This document shows positions 8,558 through 16,301 of a stretch of DNA of 55,325 nucleotides, piece after piece. Position numbers and translations under genes: made by a program. Below the pieces are notes generated by a model. That model was given only the letters and a program-made list of their open reading frames with translations, made no database searches and was not told the origin of the DNA. The stretch is from contig JARLFY010000056.1 in NCBI GenBank assembly GCA_031296325.1, positions 1 through 55,325 of the forward strand, written 5' to 3'. How positions within the stretch are numbered: position 1 is the stretch's first letter; the number at the start of each line of letters is the position of its first letter. This DNA comes from Acidobacteriaceae bacterium. GTDB taxonomy: Bacteria > Acidobacteriota > Terriglobia > Terriglobales > Acidobacteriaceae.

Positions 8558-11500
8558 CTATGGTGCGGAGGCCGATTGCTGGGTGTAGTTGTCAGAGGCG
8601 TTGTAGTACATCCAGTCGTACTCCGGCCAGCCCGTGGTGGCGGGATTGGCCGAATTGGGACCGATCTCCATCTTGAGAGCATCGTACATATATGCTCCGG
8701 TGTTGTAGAGGGTTACGACGTTATCTGCACCGGCGGCATTGAGATCGGTGGTGTTGAACTGGAAGACAACGTAGTTGTTGTAGCCGGCGACGCCACTGCG
8801 CACGTCGGGGTCGCTGTTGAGCAGCGGATACCAGAGCAGGTAGTTCTTGTGCTTGCCGTTGAGACGCACCTGAAGACTGCCGTAGTCGGTGGCGGCCATG
8901 TTGATTGAGATCAGGACATATGAACCCTGGGCGAGCTGGGCCGCAGTGGTGGTGAAGTGAATCTCCCAGTTCGCACCGCCGTAGAGCGCGGTGGTGGTTC
9001 CTGCGGCGGCGGCAGCGGCGGTGACGTACGCTGGCGTGATGTACTTGTAGCCGTCGTCGGTCGTGTCGGATGAGTTGTAGATGCCGGCGTAGAGGTTGGG
9101 GTTGAAGTTCTTGTACTGGATGAAGGGCCAACTGGTGTTGATGTCCGATGTGCCGACGGTGTAGACAACCTTGCCACTGTTGGGCGCGAGCAGTTGCCAG
9201 TAGTTTCCGATGGCCAGATAGTCGCGCACATCGCGGCCGTTGGCGTCGTGGCCGTTCATGAACTCGTGGGCGGAGCGATCGGGAATGCCAATCTGCCAGA
9301 TTGGCGGGTAAGTGGAGAAGTTGCGCGGCTGGAAGGTGAGACCGGTCAGAGTCGTCGTCCCGCTGCCGATGACGACGTTGTCTTGATGATACAGGCCCCA
9401 CTGGCCGAGGATGTATGAACTCAGGCGATAGGTTCCCGGTACAACGTTGGGAATGGTGACGTTGCCGTTGGCATCGGCATAGCCCCAGTACTGATAGCCG
9501 TTGGAGGACTCCTGAAAGTAGGTGTTGTTGTCCGTCAGCATGACGACGTTGTTGGTGGGGGAGGAACTCCAGCCGGTGGAGGCGATGGTGGCCTGTAGTG
9601 TTCCGCGTCCACTGCTGGGGGTATAGCCGTTATTGATTAACGTCGATTCGGTGTCGTAGAACGACAGGCAGCCAGGCTGGGTGGAGGCGGCTTCGGCGTA
9701 GAGCGAGTCGTTGGTGGTGTTGACTGCGTTGAAGGCGTTGAAGTGCAGGTAGTAGGGGCCGAAGAGTCGGTTGTTGACCTCTCCCGCTGTCCAGGAGACG
9801 TTGGTGCCACCCAGATGGGCCGACTCGTATTCAAGCTGGACGGTGGTGAGGTATTGCTTGGTCGGCCCGCCGATCATCGTTTCGTGGCTGGGGACGACCC
9901 ACCAGAAGGCGTTTTGCGCGCCCACCGCACCATGGGCGACGTGGTACTGCTCGTAGGTCGAGTAGTTGTACTTGGTGATGAACTCGCGGTCGAGTCCAGG
10001 CGAGGTGAGGTGAGTTCCTAGGATGGTCGCGGTGTAGTCGACGGTTTCGGCCTGTACCTGACGACCGGGTCCGGTAGCGAGGATGGACTGAGTGAAGGCG
10101 TAGGGGGGAAAGCCTTCATTGGTGACCCCAGGGTTGTTGGGGCCAATATTGTAGGCGTAGTAGAGGGTAGAGCCGTCGGCTTGTGCGATGGAGTTCAATG
10201 AGGGGAAGAAGTTGGTTGTGGCCGCGCCAAAGCTGGTCACTCCATCGGCGGCGGTGTGGCGCAGCACCTGATAAAAGTGCAGGCCGGGATCGCCCAGGCG
10301 GATGATCCAGTGATTTTCGACCGCTAAAGGATCGGTCCCGACGATATTAGACTTCAGCGTCCATACGTCGATGTAGTTGGCCGTCTGGACGTAGTTGGCG
10401 GTGGTGGCACCGGTGGCCGTGGCTCCGGTCTCGGAGTAGAGGTTGTAGAGGCCGATGGTGTGTCCGAAGGGGGAGTAGCCAACGGGACTCCCCGCCGTGG
10501 CGTCGAGAAAGTTCGTGGTGACGCCGTTCAGCGTGACCTTAAGGTTGGCAATGCTGAAGTTAGTGGGATTGAACTGAAAGGCCAGAGGGCCGTTCGCAAT
10601 GTCCCACTCGGTCGAACTGACCTTGGTGAGAGAGAGGAGGGTTGTGGCTGTGCCATTCAGCGGAACGTTCTGCGGAGAGCCTGAGGCGTTGTCCGTGATG
10701 CTGATCGAGGCAGAAGCCGAGCCGGCTGCGATTGCCGTGAAGGCGACCGTGATCGTGCAACTAGCCGAGACGGCCAGAGTCGCCGGGCAATTGTTCGTCT
10801 GAGTGAACTCGCTCGCGTTGGTTCCAGTCAGAGTGATGCCGGTCAAGGTGAGTGGAGCTGCGCCGGAGTCGGTCAGCGTGACCGCCTGAGCCGCGCTGGT
10901 AACACCGACCGGCTGCGAGGCGAAGGCGAGCGTTACGGGGCTGAGCGATGCGCCGGACATGGCCGCTGACCCGCTGAGAGAAACGCTCTGCGGCGAGCCG
11001 CTCGCGTTGTCAGCAATGCTGATGGAGGCTACAGCGGAGCCAGAGGCGGTCGGGGCGAAGGTGACGTTGATGCTGCAACTGGCCGAGGCTGCGAGCGTGT
11101 TGGCACAGGTTGATGTCTCGCTGAACTCGGCCGAATTTGTGCCGGTAATCCCGATGCTGGTCAGAGTGAGCGGAGCCGCGCCGGAGTTGGTCAGGGTGAT
11201 CGTCTGCGCCGCGCTGGTGGTGCCGACGGCCTGCGGAGTGAAGGTCAGAGTTGTGGGCGAGAGGGTTGTGGCGGGCAAGGCGACCGTGCCGCTGAGAGTG
11301 ACGGTCTGCGGCGAGCCGATCGCGTTATAAGCGATGCTAACGGAGGCGGTTGCGGCAGCCGATGCAGTTGGGGAAAAGCCGACATTGATCGTGCAGGTCG
11401 CCGCCGCGGCAAGGCTGGCGGCGCAGTTGTTCGTCTGGCTGAACTCGGCGGCATTGCTTCCGCTGAGAGCGATGCTGGTGAGGTTGAGCGGCGCGGAGCC

Positions 11501-11716
11501 GGAGTTGGTCAGAGTGACCGTCTGCGCCGCGCTGGTTGTGCCAACTGGCTGGGCACTGAAGGTCATCGTGGTGGCGCTCAGTGTGGCAGCAGCGGCGGCT
11601 GTGGGTGCCGAGGAGGACGCGACACTGGAGCTACTCCCGCATCCAGCAAGAGTTGCGCACATGGCAAGACCAAGAATCGAAAGGCTTATCGGGATGGAAG
11701 GAGTATTTAGCGGCAT
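8558..11716 (-). CDS. rhamnogalacturonan lyase (PL4-type) lipoprotein with three Hydin-like domains
   Basis: A 1,052-residue surface lipoprotein. It has a signal peptide with lipobox L23-A-G-C26, then three repeats of about 105 residues of the choice-of-anchor-D (ASPM-SPD-2-Hydin) type (about 42-360), each with 'GTTSAAQTVTLTNSG' and 'NNCAA.LA..A.CTI.V.F'. From about 365 to the end it reads as polysaccharide lyase family 4: a beta-sandwich catalytic domain with 'YNYSTYEQYHVAHGAVG', 'SHETMIGGPTKQYL' and 'RLFGPYYLHFN', an FnIII-like domain ('VVPGTYRLSSYILGQWG'), and a carbohydrate-binding C-terminal domain ('IWQIGIPDRSAHEFMNG'). PL4 enzymes cleave the Rha-GalA backbone of pectic RG-I by beta-elimination. 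A LacI-type operator lies 54 bases upstream (11770-11785). The function is confident, the exact substrate less so. Confidence 0.88.
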   Translation of the reverse strand: MPLNTPSIPISLSILGLAMCATLAGCGSSSSVASSSAPTAAAAATLSATTMTFSAQPVGTTSAAQTVTLTNSGSAPLNLTSIALSGSNAAEFSQTNNCAASLAAAATCTINVGFSPTASAAATASVSIAYNAIGSPQTVTLSGTVALPATTLSPTTLTFTPQAVGTTSAAQTITLTNSGAAPLTLTSIGITGTNSAEFSETSTCANTLAASASCSINVTFAPTASGSAVASISIADNASGSPQSVSLSGSAAMSGASLSPVTLAFASQPVGVTSAAQAVTLTDSGAAPLTLTGITLTGTNASEFTQTNNCPATLAVSASCTITVAFTAIAAGSASASISITDNASGSPQNVPLNGTATTLLSLTKVSSTEWDIANGPLAFQFNPTNFSIANLKVTLNGVTTNFLDATAGSPVGYSPFGHTIGLYNLYSETGATATGATTANYVQTANYIDVWTLKSNIVGTDPLAVENHWIIRLGDPGLHFYQVLRHTAADGVTSFGAATTNFFPSLNSIAQADGSTLYYAYNIGPNNPGVTNEGFPPYAFTQSILATGPGRQVQAETVDYTATILGTHLTSPGLDREFITKYNYSTYEQYHVAHGAVGAQNAFWWVVPSHETMIGGPTKQYLTTVQLEYESAHLGGTNVSWTAGEVNNRLFGPYYLHFNAFNAVNTTNDSLYAEAASTQPGCLSFYDTESTLINNGYTPSSGRGTLQATIASTGWSSSPTNNVVMLTDNNTYFQESSNGYQYWGYADANGNVTIPNVVPGTYRLSSYILGQWGLYHQDNVVIGSGTTTLTGLTFQPRNFSTYPPIWQIGIPDRSAHEFMNGHDANGRDVRDYLAIGNYWQLLAPNSGKVVYTVGTSDINTSWPFIQYKNFNPNLYAGIYNSSDTTDDGYKYITPAYVTAAAAAAGTTTALYGGANWEIHFTTTAAQLAQGSYVLISINMAATDYGSLQVRLNGKHKNYLLWYPLLNSDPDVRSGVAGYNNYVVFQFNTTDLNAAGADNVVTLYNTGAYMYDALKMEIGPNSANPATTGWPEYDWMYYNASDNYTQQSASAP

Positions 11717-12080
11717 AACGACCCAGTTCCCACAGTGAAGGAATTTTGCGAATCATAGCATTTTCTCGCAAGTAAACGCTAACTTTATCGATAACCAATA
11801 CCGATCCAACACATACACAGAGGTCAGAAGCTTGAAAAGGCAGGGGATATGTCAATAGTTGGTATAGCTAAATAATCGGCATAGTCGCTACTTGTTCGAC
11901 GCAACCGTGAGGACACGATTTTTGCGGATTGGCATTTCCCATCCTGCATGAACACGGCAAGCCGCGCGTCCACATTGAACTGCGACTCGCGCACTCACCA
12001 TGCGATGCCGACTGCGTTGTTATCTGGTATTCGTGAAACTGGGGCATAAAGCAGTCCGTAGATGGTGTCTATGCCAGACG
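11717..12080. other. 364-base region upstream of the lyase gene
   Basis: No gene. It contains the operator at 11770-11785 and, on the minus strand, a plausible -10 box TATGAT (about 11751-11756) just downstream of it. The remainder, up to the lacI-type gene's 3' end, holds nothing recognised. Confidence 0.45.
11770..11785. promoter_or_regulatory. LacI-family operator before the lyase gene
   Basis: AAGTAAACGCTAACTT, a partly palindromic 16-mer with a central CG, as LacI-family operators have. It matches 15 of 16 bases of the site at 13392-13407 read on the other strand. It lies in the region where the -35 of the lyase promoter would be, so a bound repressor would block transcription. Confidence 0.7.
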
Positions 12081-13208
12081 CTATCTACGAGCTGTTCGCT
12101 TTGCTTCGCTCTGGCCTGTTCGCTTCGTCTTTCCCTGTGGCCGGGCTGCTTTGCTGCGTAGCGTGGAGGCGCGGACGATCAACTCTGGGCTAAGCAGTTT
12201 AACGCTTGGGCGCACAGTCTCCTTTGCATTGACCAGAGAAAGAGCCAGCAGGGCTGCCTGTTTGCCGATCTCGGCGCTTTGCTGATCGATGGAGGTAAGC
12301 GCGACACGCAGGAAGTTCGAGTAGTGCAGATTGCCGCATCCAACGACGGCGACATCCTCTGGAATGCGCAGTCCCGCATCAAGGATCGCGCGCATGGCTC
12401 CCATCGCGACCGGGTCGTTGTAGCAGAAAATTCCATCCGGCTGAGGCGTGGTCTGCAACAGCTTTCTGGTCGCCTCATAGCCCCCCGGTTCGCCGCAATC
12501 ATCGCCGGAGAGGCCGATGGGGAGAATAAGCTCAGGCCTAGGAACCACCCCTTGTGCGGCCAGAGCTCGCTTGTATCCCTCTAGCCTCCCGAGCGCGGTG
12601 CTGGTCTGCGGGCCGCGAATGTGCGCGATTCTGCGGCATCCCTGCTCAATCAGATGGTTTGTCCCCATCAGGCCGACAGCCTCATCGTCGACGCCCACAA
12701 AGTTTGCCGGCAGGCCTGCAAACTGGCGGTCGATCAGGATGTACGGCGTCCTCTGCTCCTCGATGCGACGAAAGCTCTCCACCGTCCATTGCGCCGATGC
12801 AATCACCAGTACATCCACACGTCGCGCCAGAAGCTGTTCAATCTCCTGCCGCTCCAACTCTGGATCTTCTTCCGACGAGGTAATGATCAGGCTATAGCCT
12901 TGCCCTCTGATCTCGGCCGAGATGGCTTTGGCGATCTGCGCATAGAAGGGATGAATCAGATCGGGGACCACCAGCCCAACGGTCCAGGAACGCCCTGTAA
13001 TCAGCGCGCGGGCTGCAAAGTTCGGCTGATAGTGCAACTCTTCCATGCGCTTGAGAACTCGCTTGCGCGTCTCATCGCCAATATCCGAGTGGCCGCGCAG
13101 AACCTTTGAGATGGTGACCGTCGACAGGCCAAGATCCTGCGCAATGTCCTTCATGCGCACCGGCGTGTTTTTGCGAACCTTCTGTCTCTCCTGATTGCTG
13201 CCAAGCAA
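12081..13208 (-). CDS. LacI-family transcriptional regulator
   Basis: A 375-residue regulator with an N-terminal helix-turn-helix ('MKDIAQDLGLSTVTISKVLRG', about residues 19-39) and hinge ('YQPNFAARALITGRSWTVGLVVPD'), then a periplasmic-binding-protein-like sensor domain (about 72-340: 'ILIDRQFAGLPANFVGVDDE', 'DGIFCYNDPVAMGAMRAI'). The C-terminal 30 residues are basic. The start TTG 13208 is tentative; ATG 13154 is an alternative but would cut into the DNA-binding domain. It sits between the lyase gene and the divergent sugar operon, and a 16-bp operator is found before both, so it probably represses both until a pectin-derived sugar binds. A weaker operator copy at 13315-13330 suggests autoregulation. 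Confidence 0.9.
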   Translation of the reverse strand: MLGSNQERQKVRKNTPVRMKDIAQDLGLSTVTISKVLRGHSDIGDETRKRVLKRMEELHYQPNFAARALITGRSWTVGLVVPDLIHPFYAQIAKAISAEIRGQGYSLIITSSEEDPELERQEIEQLLARRVDVLVIASAQWTVESFRRIEEQRTPYILIDRQFAGLPANFVGVDDEAVGLMGTNHLIEQGCRRIAHIRGPQTSTALGRLEGYKRALAAQGVVPRPELILPIGLSGDDCGEPGGYEATRKLLQTTPQPDGIFCYNDPVAMGAMRAILDAGLRIPEDVAVVGCGNLHYSNFLRVALTSIDQQSAEIGKQAALLALSLVNAKETVRPSVKLLSPELIVRASTLRSKAARPQGKTKRTGQSEAKRTARR

Positions 13209-13314
13209 ATCTAGCCTATTTCTCCGAATCGCGGTGGTGAGTTCTGCTCAGTATGCAGCCAAAGGCCATCCTTCTACAAGTTGAAGTGTAGTCTCATACG
13301 GCGGAACCGAAACG

Positions 13315-13330
13315 ACTTAACCGCTAACTT
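13315..13330. promoter_or_regulatory. weaker LacI-type operator copy
   Basis: ACTTAACCGCTAACTT matches the operator at 11770-11785 at 13 of 16 positions. It lies between the divergent lacI-type gene and the sugar operon, 38 bp before the operon's -10/-35 promoter, and could serve autoregulation or looping. Confidence 0.4.
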
Positions 13331-13352
13331 CATTCCGGGCCATCCTTTGATG

Positions 13353-13381
13353 TTGACAGCGCTGATCCACAAAAGTATGCT
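13353..13381 (+). promoter_or_regulatory. sigma-70 promoter of the sugar operon
   Basis: -35 TTGACA (13353-13358), a 17-base spacer, -10 TATGCT (13376-13381). The operator at 13392-13407 covers the predicted start of transcription and early transcribed bases. Confidence 0.7.
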
Positions 13382-13391
13382 TCGTGTGTCT

Positions 13392-13407
13392 AAGTTATCG
13401 TTTACTT
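13392..13407. promoter_or_regulatory. LacI-family operator before the sugar operon
   Basis: AAGTTATCGTTTACTT, two 8-base half sites around a central CG. Its reverse complement differs from the lyase operator at one position. It sits between the -10 box and the ribosome binding site of the first gene, a classic repressor position. Confidence 0.72.
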
Positions 13408-13423
13408 TATGCGAGGAATTAGT

Positions 13424-14452
13424 GTGAGTCAGGCATACGAGAAGGCAAGCATCGCCATTGATCCGGCAACAGTTCCACAGCGACGGCTGTACACAGGTTC
13501 GACGATGCCCGCAGTTGGTCTGGGCACGTTCGGCTCCGACCATGTCACTCCTGCGCAGGTCGCTGAGGCGGTCAGGGGAGCAGCGGAGGTCGGCTATCGG
13601 CACTTCGATTGCGCATCGGTCTACGGCAACGAGGCCGAGGTCGGCGAGGCGCTGCAATCGGTTCTGCGTAGTGGCGTCAAGCGCGAGGAGATCTGGGTCA
13701 CGTCCAAGCTATGGAACGACAAGCACGCAGAGGGCAATGTGATTGCCTCCTGTCGCAAGTCCCTGGCTGACCTTCGCCTAAAGTATCTCGATCTGTATCT
13801 GGTTCACTGGCCATTTCCAAACTTTCATCCTTCGGGATGCGATGTAACCTCGCGCAGCCCGGATGCCAGGCCCTACATCCACGAGAGCTATATGAAGACA
13901 TGGCGCAAGATGGAGGAACTGGTGGATCTGGGGCTGGTGCGGAACATCGGCACCTCCAACATGACCATCCCCAAGCTCAAGCTGGTGTTGCGGGATGCGC
14001 GCATCAAGCCTGCGGTGAATGAGATGGAGTTGCACCCGCACTTTCAGCAGCCAGAGCTGTTCCAGTTTGTCGTCGACAACGACATTCAGCCTATTGGCTA
14101 TTGCCCCATCGGTTCGCCGGGACGCCCGGAGCGCGATCGCACGCCGGAGGACACTACGCCGACCGACGATCCTGTCATCGTGAAGATTGCACAGCGGCAT
14201 GGAGTGCATCCCGCTGTGGTCTGCATCAAGTGGGCGGTGCAGCGTGGACAGACTCCCATTCCGTTTTCCATCCACAACTACCGAGCCAATCTGGCAGGCG
14301 TTACAGAAGATCCGCTCAGCGACGAAGAGATGCAGGCCATCAAGGGCCTCGACCGGAACTGCCGTCTGATCAAGGGGCAGGTCTTCTTGTGGAAGGACGG
14401 GCAGAGTTGGGAAGACCTGTGGGATGTTCACGGAGAGATCACTCCTGCATAG
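13424..14452 (+). CDS. aldo/keto reductase
   Basis: A 342-residue NADPH-type aldo/keto reductase, (beta/alpha)8 fold. The catalytic tetrad is visible: Asp and Tyr in 'HFDCASVYGNEAEVG', Lys in 'VTSKLWND', His in 'YLDLYLVHWP'. The cofactor region 'PIPFSIHNYRANL' is near the C-terminus. GTG 13424 has GAGGA 6 bases upstream; the ATG at 13409 abuts the operator and has no such site. It is the first gene of a four-gene sugar operon (reductase, zinc dehydrogenase, mutarotase-like protein, permease) under the LacI-type operator. It probably reduces or oxidises a pentose or deoxyhexose derived from pectin; the substrate cannot be read from the sequence. Confidence 0.9.
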   Translation: MSQAYEKASIAIDPATVPQRRLYTGSTMPAVGLGTFGSDHVTPAQVAEAVRGAAEVGYRHFDCASVYGNEAEVGEALQSVLRSGVKREEIWVTSKLWNDKHAEGNVIASCRKSLADLRLKYLDLYLVHWPFPNFHPSGCDVTSRSPDARPYIHESYMKTWRKMEELVDLGLVRNIGTSNMTIPKLKLVLRDARIKPAVNEMELHPHFQQPELFQFVVDNDIQPIGYCPIGSPGRPERDRTPEDTTPTDDPVIVKIAQRHGVHPAVVCIKWAVQRGQTPIPFSIHNYRANLAGVTEDPLSDEEMQAIKGLDRNCRLIKGQVFLWKDGQSWEDLWDVHGEITPA

Positions 14453-14529
14453 TTACTCGTCGGCTTTATTCGACGCTAGCGATCATTCACAAATCGATCA
14501 AGGCAACACAAAGGATGGAGAGTAAAAAA

Positions 14530-15594
14530 ATGAAGACGGAGATGACTGCTGCATTCCTGCCTGGAGACAGCACAGTTGAGATGCGTACGGTTCCGGTTCC
14601 GGTTCCGGGACATGGGGAGGTTCTGTTGCGGGTAAAGGCTTCGACGATCTGCGGTTCCGATATTCGCTGCATCTATCACGAGCATCTGGGCAAAGGGCCC
14701 GAGGGTTATCAGGGTGTGATCGCCGGCCACGAACCCAGCGGACAGATCGTCGCCACGGGCGAGGGGTGTCGCCGCTTCAAGACCGGAGATCGTGTGCTTG
14801 TCTACCACATCTCCGGTTGCGGCGTGTGCAACGATTGCCGTCGCGGCTACATGATCTCCTGTACCAGCGAGAAGTATCGCCGCGCCTACGGATGGCAGCG
14901 TGATGGCGGCATGGCCGAGTACATGGTGGCCGAAGAGAAAGACCTCATCGCACTTCCCGATGAACTTACCTATGCGGATGGAGCGCAGGTAGCCTGCGGC
15001 TTTGGAACCGTCTACGAGGGGCTGGAGAAGATTGGCATCGACGGCAATCATGCCGTGCTGATCACCGGTCTGGGTCCCGTCGGACTGGCTGCGGCGGCGC
15101 TCAGTCGCAAACTCGGCGCAAACAAGATCATTGGCATTGACGTAGTCGCAGAGCGCATGAAGATCGCCCTCGACATGGGACTATGCGACGTAGTTTTGAC
15201 CTCAGGCCCAGACAACGTGGCACAGGTCAGAGAGCTAACCGGCGGCAACGGCGTGGAGCGCGCGGTGGACTGCTCGGCCCACGATCTGGCGCGGGCAACG
15301 GCGATTCGCGCTACCCGCAAGTGGGGAAAGATCGTCTTCATCGGCGAGGGAGGAACGGTCAACATCAATCCTTCGCCAGACATGATTCACGACCAGAAGA
15401 CGCTATACGGATCGTGGGTCACATCCACCTGGTTGATGGAGGAACTCGTTGAAAGACTGGTTCGCTGGAACCTGCATCCCGCCGACATCATCACTCACCG
15501 CTTTCCGCTGGAACGTGCCAGCGAGGCCTATGCCCTGATGGCCTCCGGCAAGTGCGGAAAAGTGGCCGTCTGCGCTGACGAAGAATTGTCGTAG
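14530..15594 (+). CDS. zinc-dependent medium-chain dehydrogenase
   Basis: A 354-residue MDR-family alcohol/polyol dehydrogenase. The catalytic-zinc Cys is in 'TICGSDIRC', His-Glu in 'AGHEPSG', and the structural-zinc Cys cluster in 'CGVCNDCRRGYMISC'. The Rossmann fold has 'GLGPVGLAAAALSRKLGA'. It resembles sorbitol/threonine dehydrogenases in layout and probably oxidises a sugar alcohol or aldose with NAD(P). The start is ATG 14530, with GGATGGAG just upstream; a longer open frame reaching back into the aldo/keto reductase is not coding. The spacing of 77 bases after the reductase suggests co-transcription. Confidence 0.88.
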   Translation: MKTEMTAAFLPGDSTVEMRTVPVPVPGHGEVLLRVKASTICGSDIRCIYHEHLGKGPEGYQGVIAGHEPSGQIVATGEGCRRFKTGDRVLVYHISGCGVCNDCRRGYMISCTSEKYRRAYGWQRDGGMAEYMVAEEKDLIALPDELTYADGAQVACGFGTVYEGLEKIGIDGNHAVLITGLGPVGLAAAALSRKLGANKIIGIDVVAERMKIALDMGLCDVVLTSGPDNVAQVRELTGGNGVERAVDCSAHDLARATAIRATRKWGKIVFIGEGGTVNINPSPDMIHDQKTLYGSWVTSTWLMEELVERLVRWNLHPADIITHRFPLERASEAYALMASGKCGKVAVCADEELS

Positions 15595-15656
15595 AGCAGG
15601 TGGGCACAGATTCTTTGAGAACGTAGGCAAACCGTGAATTCAGATGAAAGGGACTC

Positions 15657-16166
15657 ATGACCGATCAAGCATCTTCGAGCGAGCAGAATTGGGAGCAGCG
15701 ATTGCGCTCTCTCTTACCGCTCTACGGCCATCGCAACTGGATCGTGATCGCCGACGCGGCTTATCCGGCTCAATCGAAGCCCGGCATCGAGACGATTCTA
15801 GCGAACGAAGACCAACTCGCTGTAGTGAAGAAAACGTTGTCCGCGATTACTGCTTACGCACATATTCTGGCAAACGTATATGTAGACCGAGAGTTGGATT
15901 ACGTCGCCGAGAACGATGCGGCTGGCGTATCGATCTATCGTCACAACCTCAACTCTCTGCTCGACGGCTCCAATAGAAAAACTCTGGAGCACGAACAGAT
16001 CATCGCCAGACTCGATCATTCCGCTGAGGTTTTTCGCATCCTGATCATCAAAACACAGATGACGATTCCCTACACCACAGTCTTCTTCGAACTCGACTGC
16101 GGCTACTGGAATGCCGCTGCGGAAGACCGCCTGCATCAGGCAATGAAGGCTTCAGAGTCCAAGTAA
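15657..16166 (+). CDS. RbsD/FucU-family sugar mutarotase-like protein
   Basis: A 169-residue protein whose start region, 'YGHRNWIVIADAAYPAQS', fits the RbsD/FucU motif (His and the 'ADA' pair), with later matches 'ITAYAHILANVYVDREL', 'LDHSAEVFRILIIKTQM' and 'TVFFELDCGYW', the last two in the area of the family's sugar-binding edge. These enzymes speed interconversion of pyranose anomers (L-fucose mutarotase, D-ribose pyranase). It is longer than usual (about 140). Being directly before a FucP-type permease supports an L-fucose or related deoxysugar role. The sugar itself is an inference. Confidence 0.7.
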   Translation: MTDQASSSEQNWEQRLRSLLPLYGHRNWIVIADAAYPAQSKPGIETILANEDQLAVVKKTLSAITAYAHILANVYVDRELDYVAENDAAGVSIYRHNLNSLLDGSNRKTLEHEQIIARLDHSAEVFRILIIKTQMTIPYTTVFFELDCGYWNAAAEDRLHQAMKASESK

Positions 16167-16301
16167 GTCGGCAAGTTTGCGATCAAGACGGATCGACGTG
16201 TGCTGGGACTACACTCGTTGGCCGAGAGAGATACGTAGTCGGCGGCAAATCGTCTCTGCTGCGCGCATACGAACCATACACGATGAGTCAGGAGCATGGA
16301 G

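Noticed and set aside
14101-14529. N-terminal extension of the zinc dehydrogenase frame into the aldo/keto reductase gene
   Set aside because: It overlaps a certain gene in another frame and lacks family similarity; ATG 14530 has a ribosome site and matches the family start.
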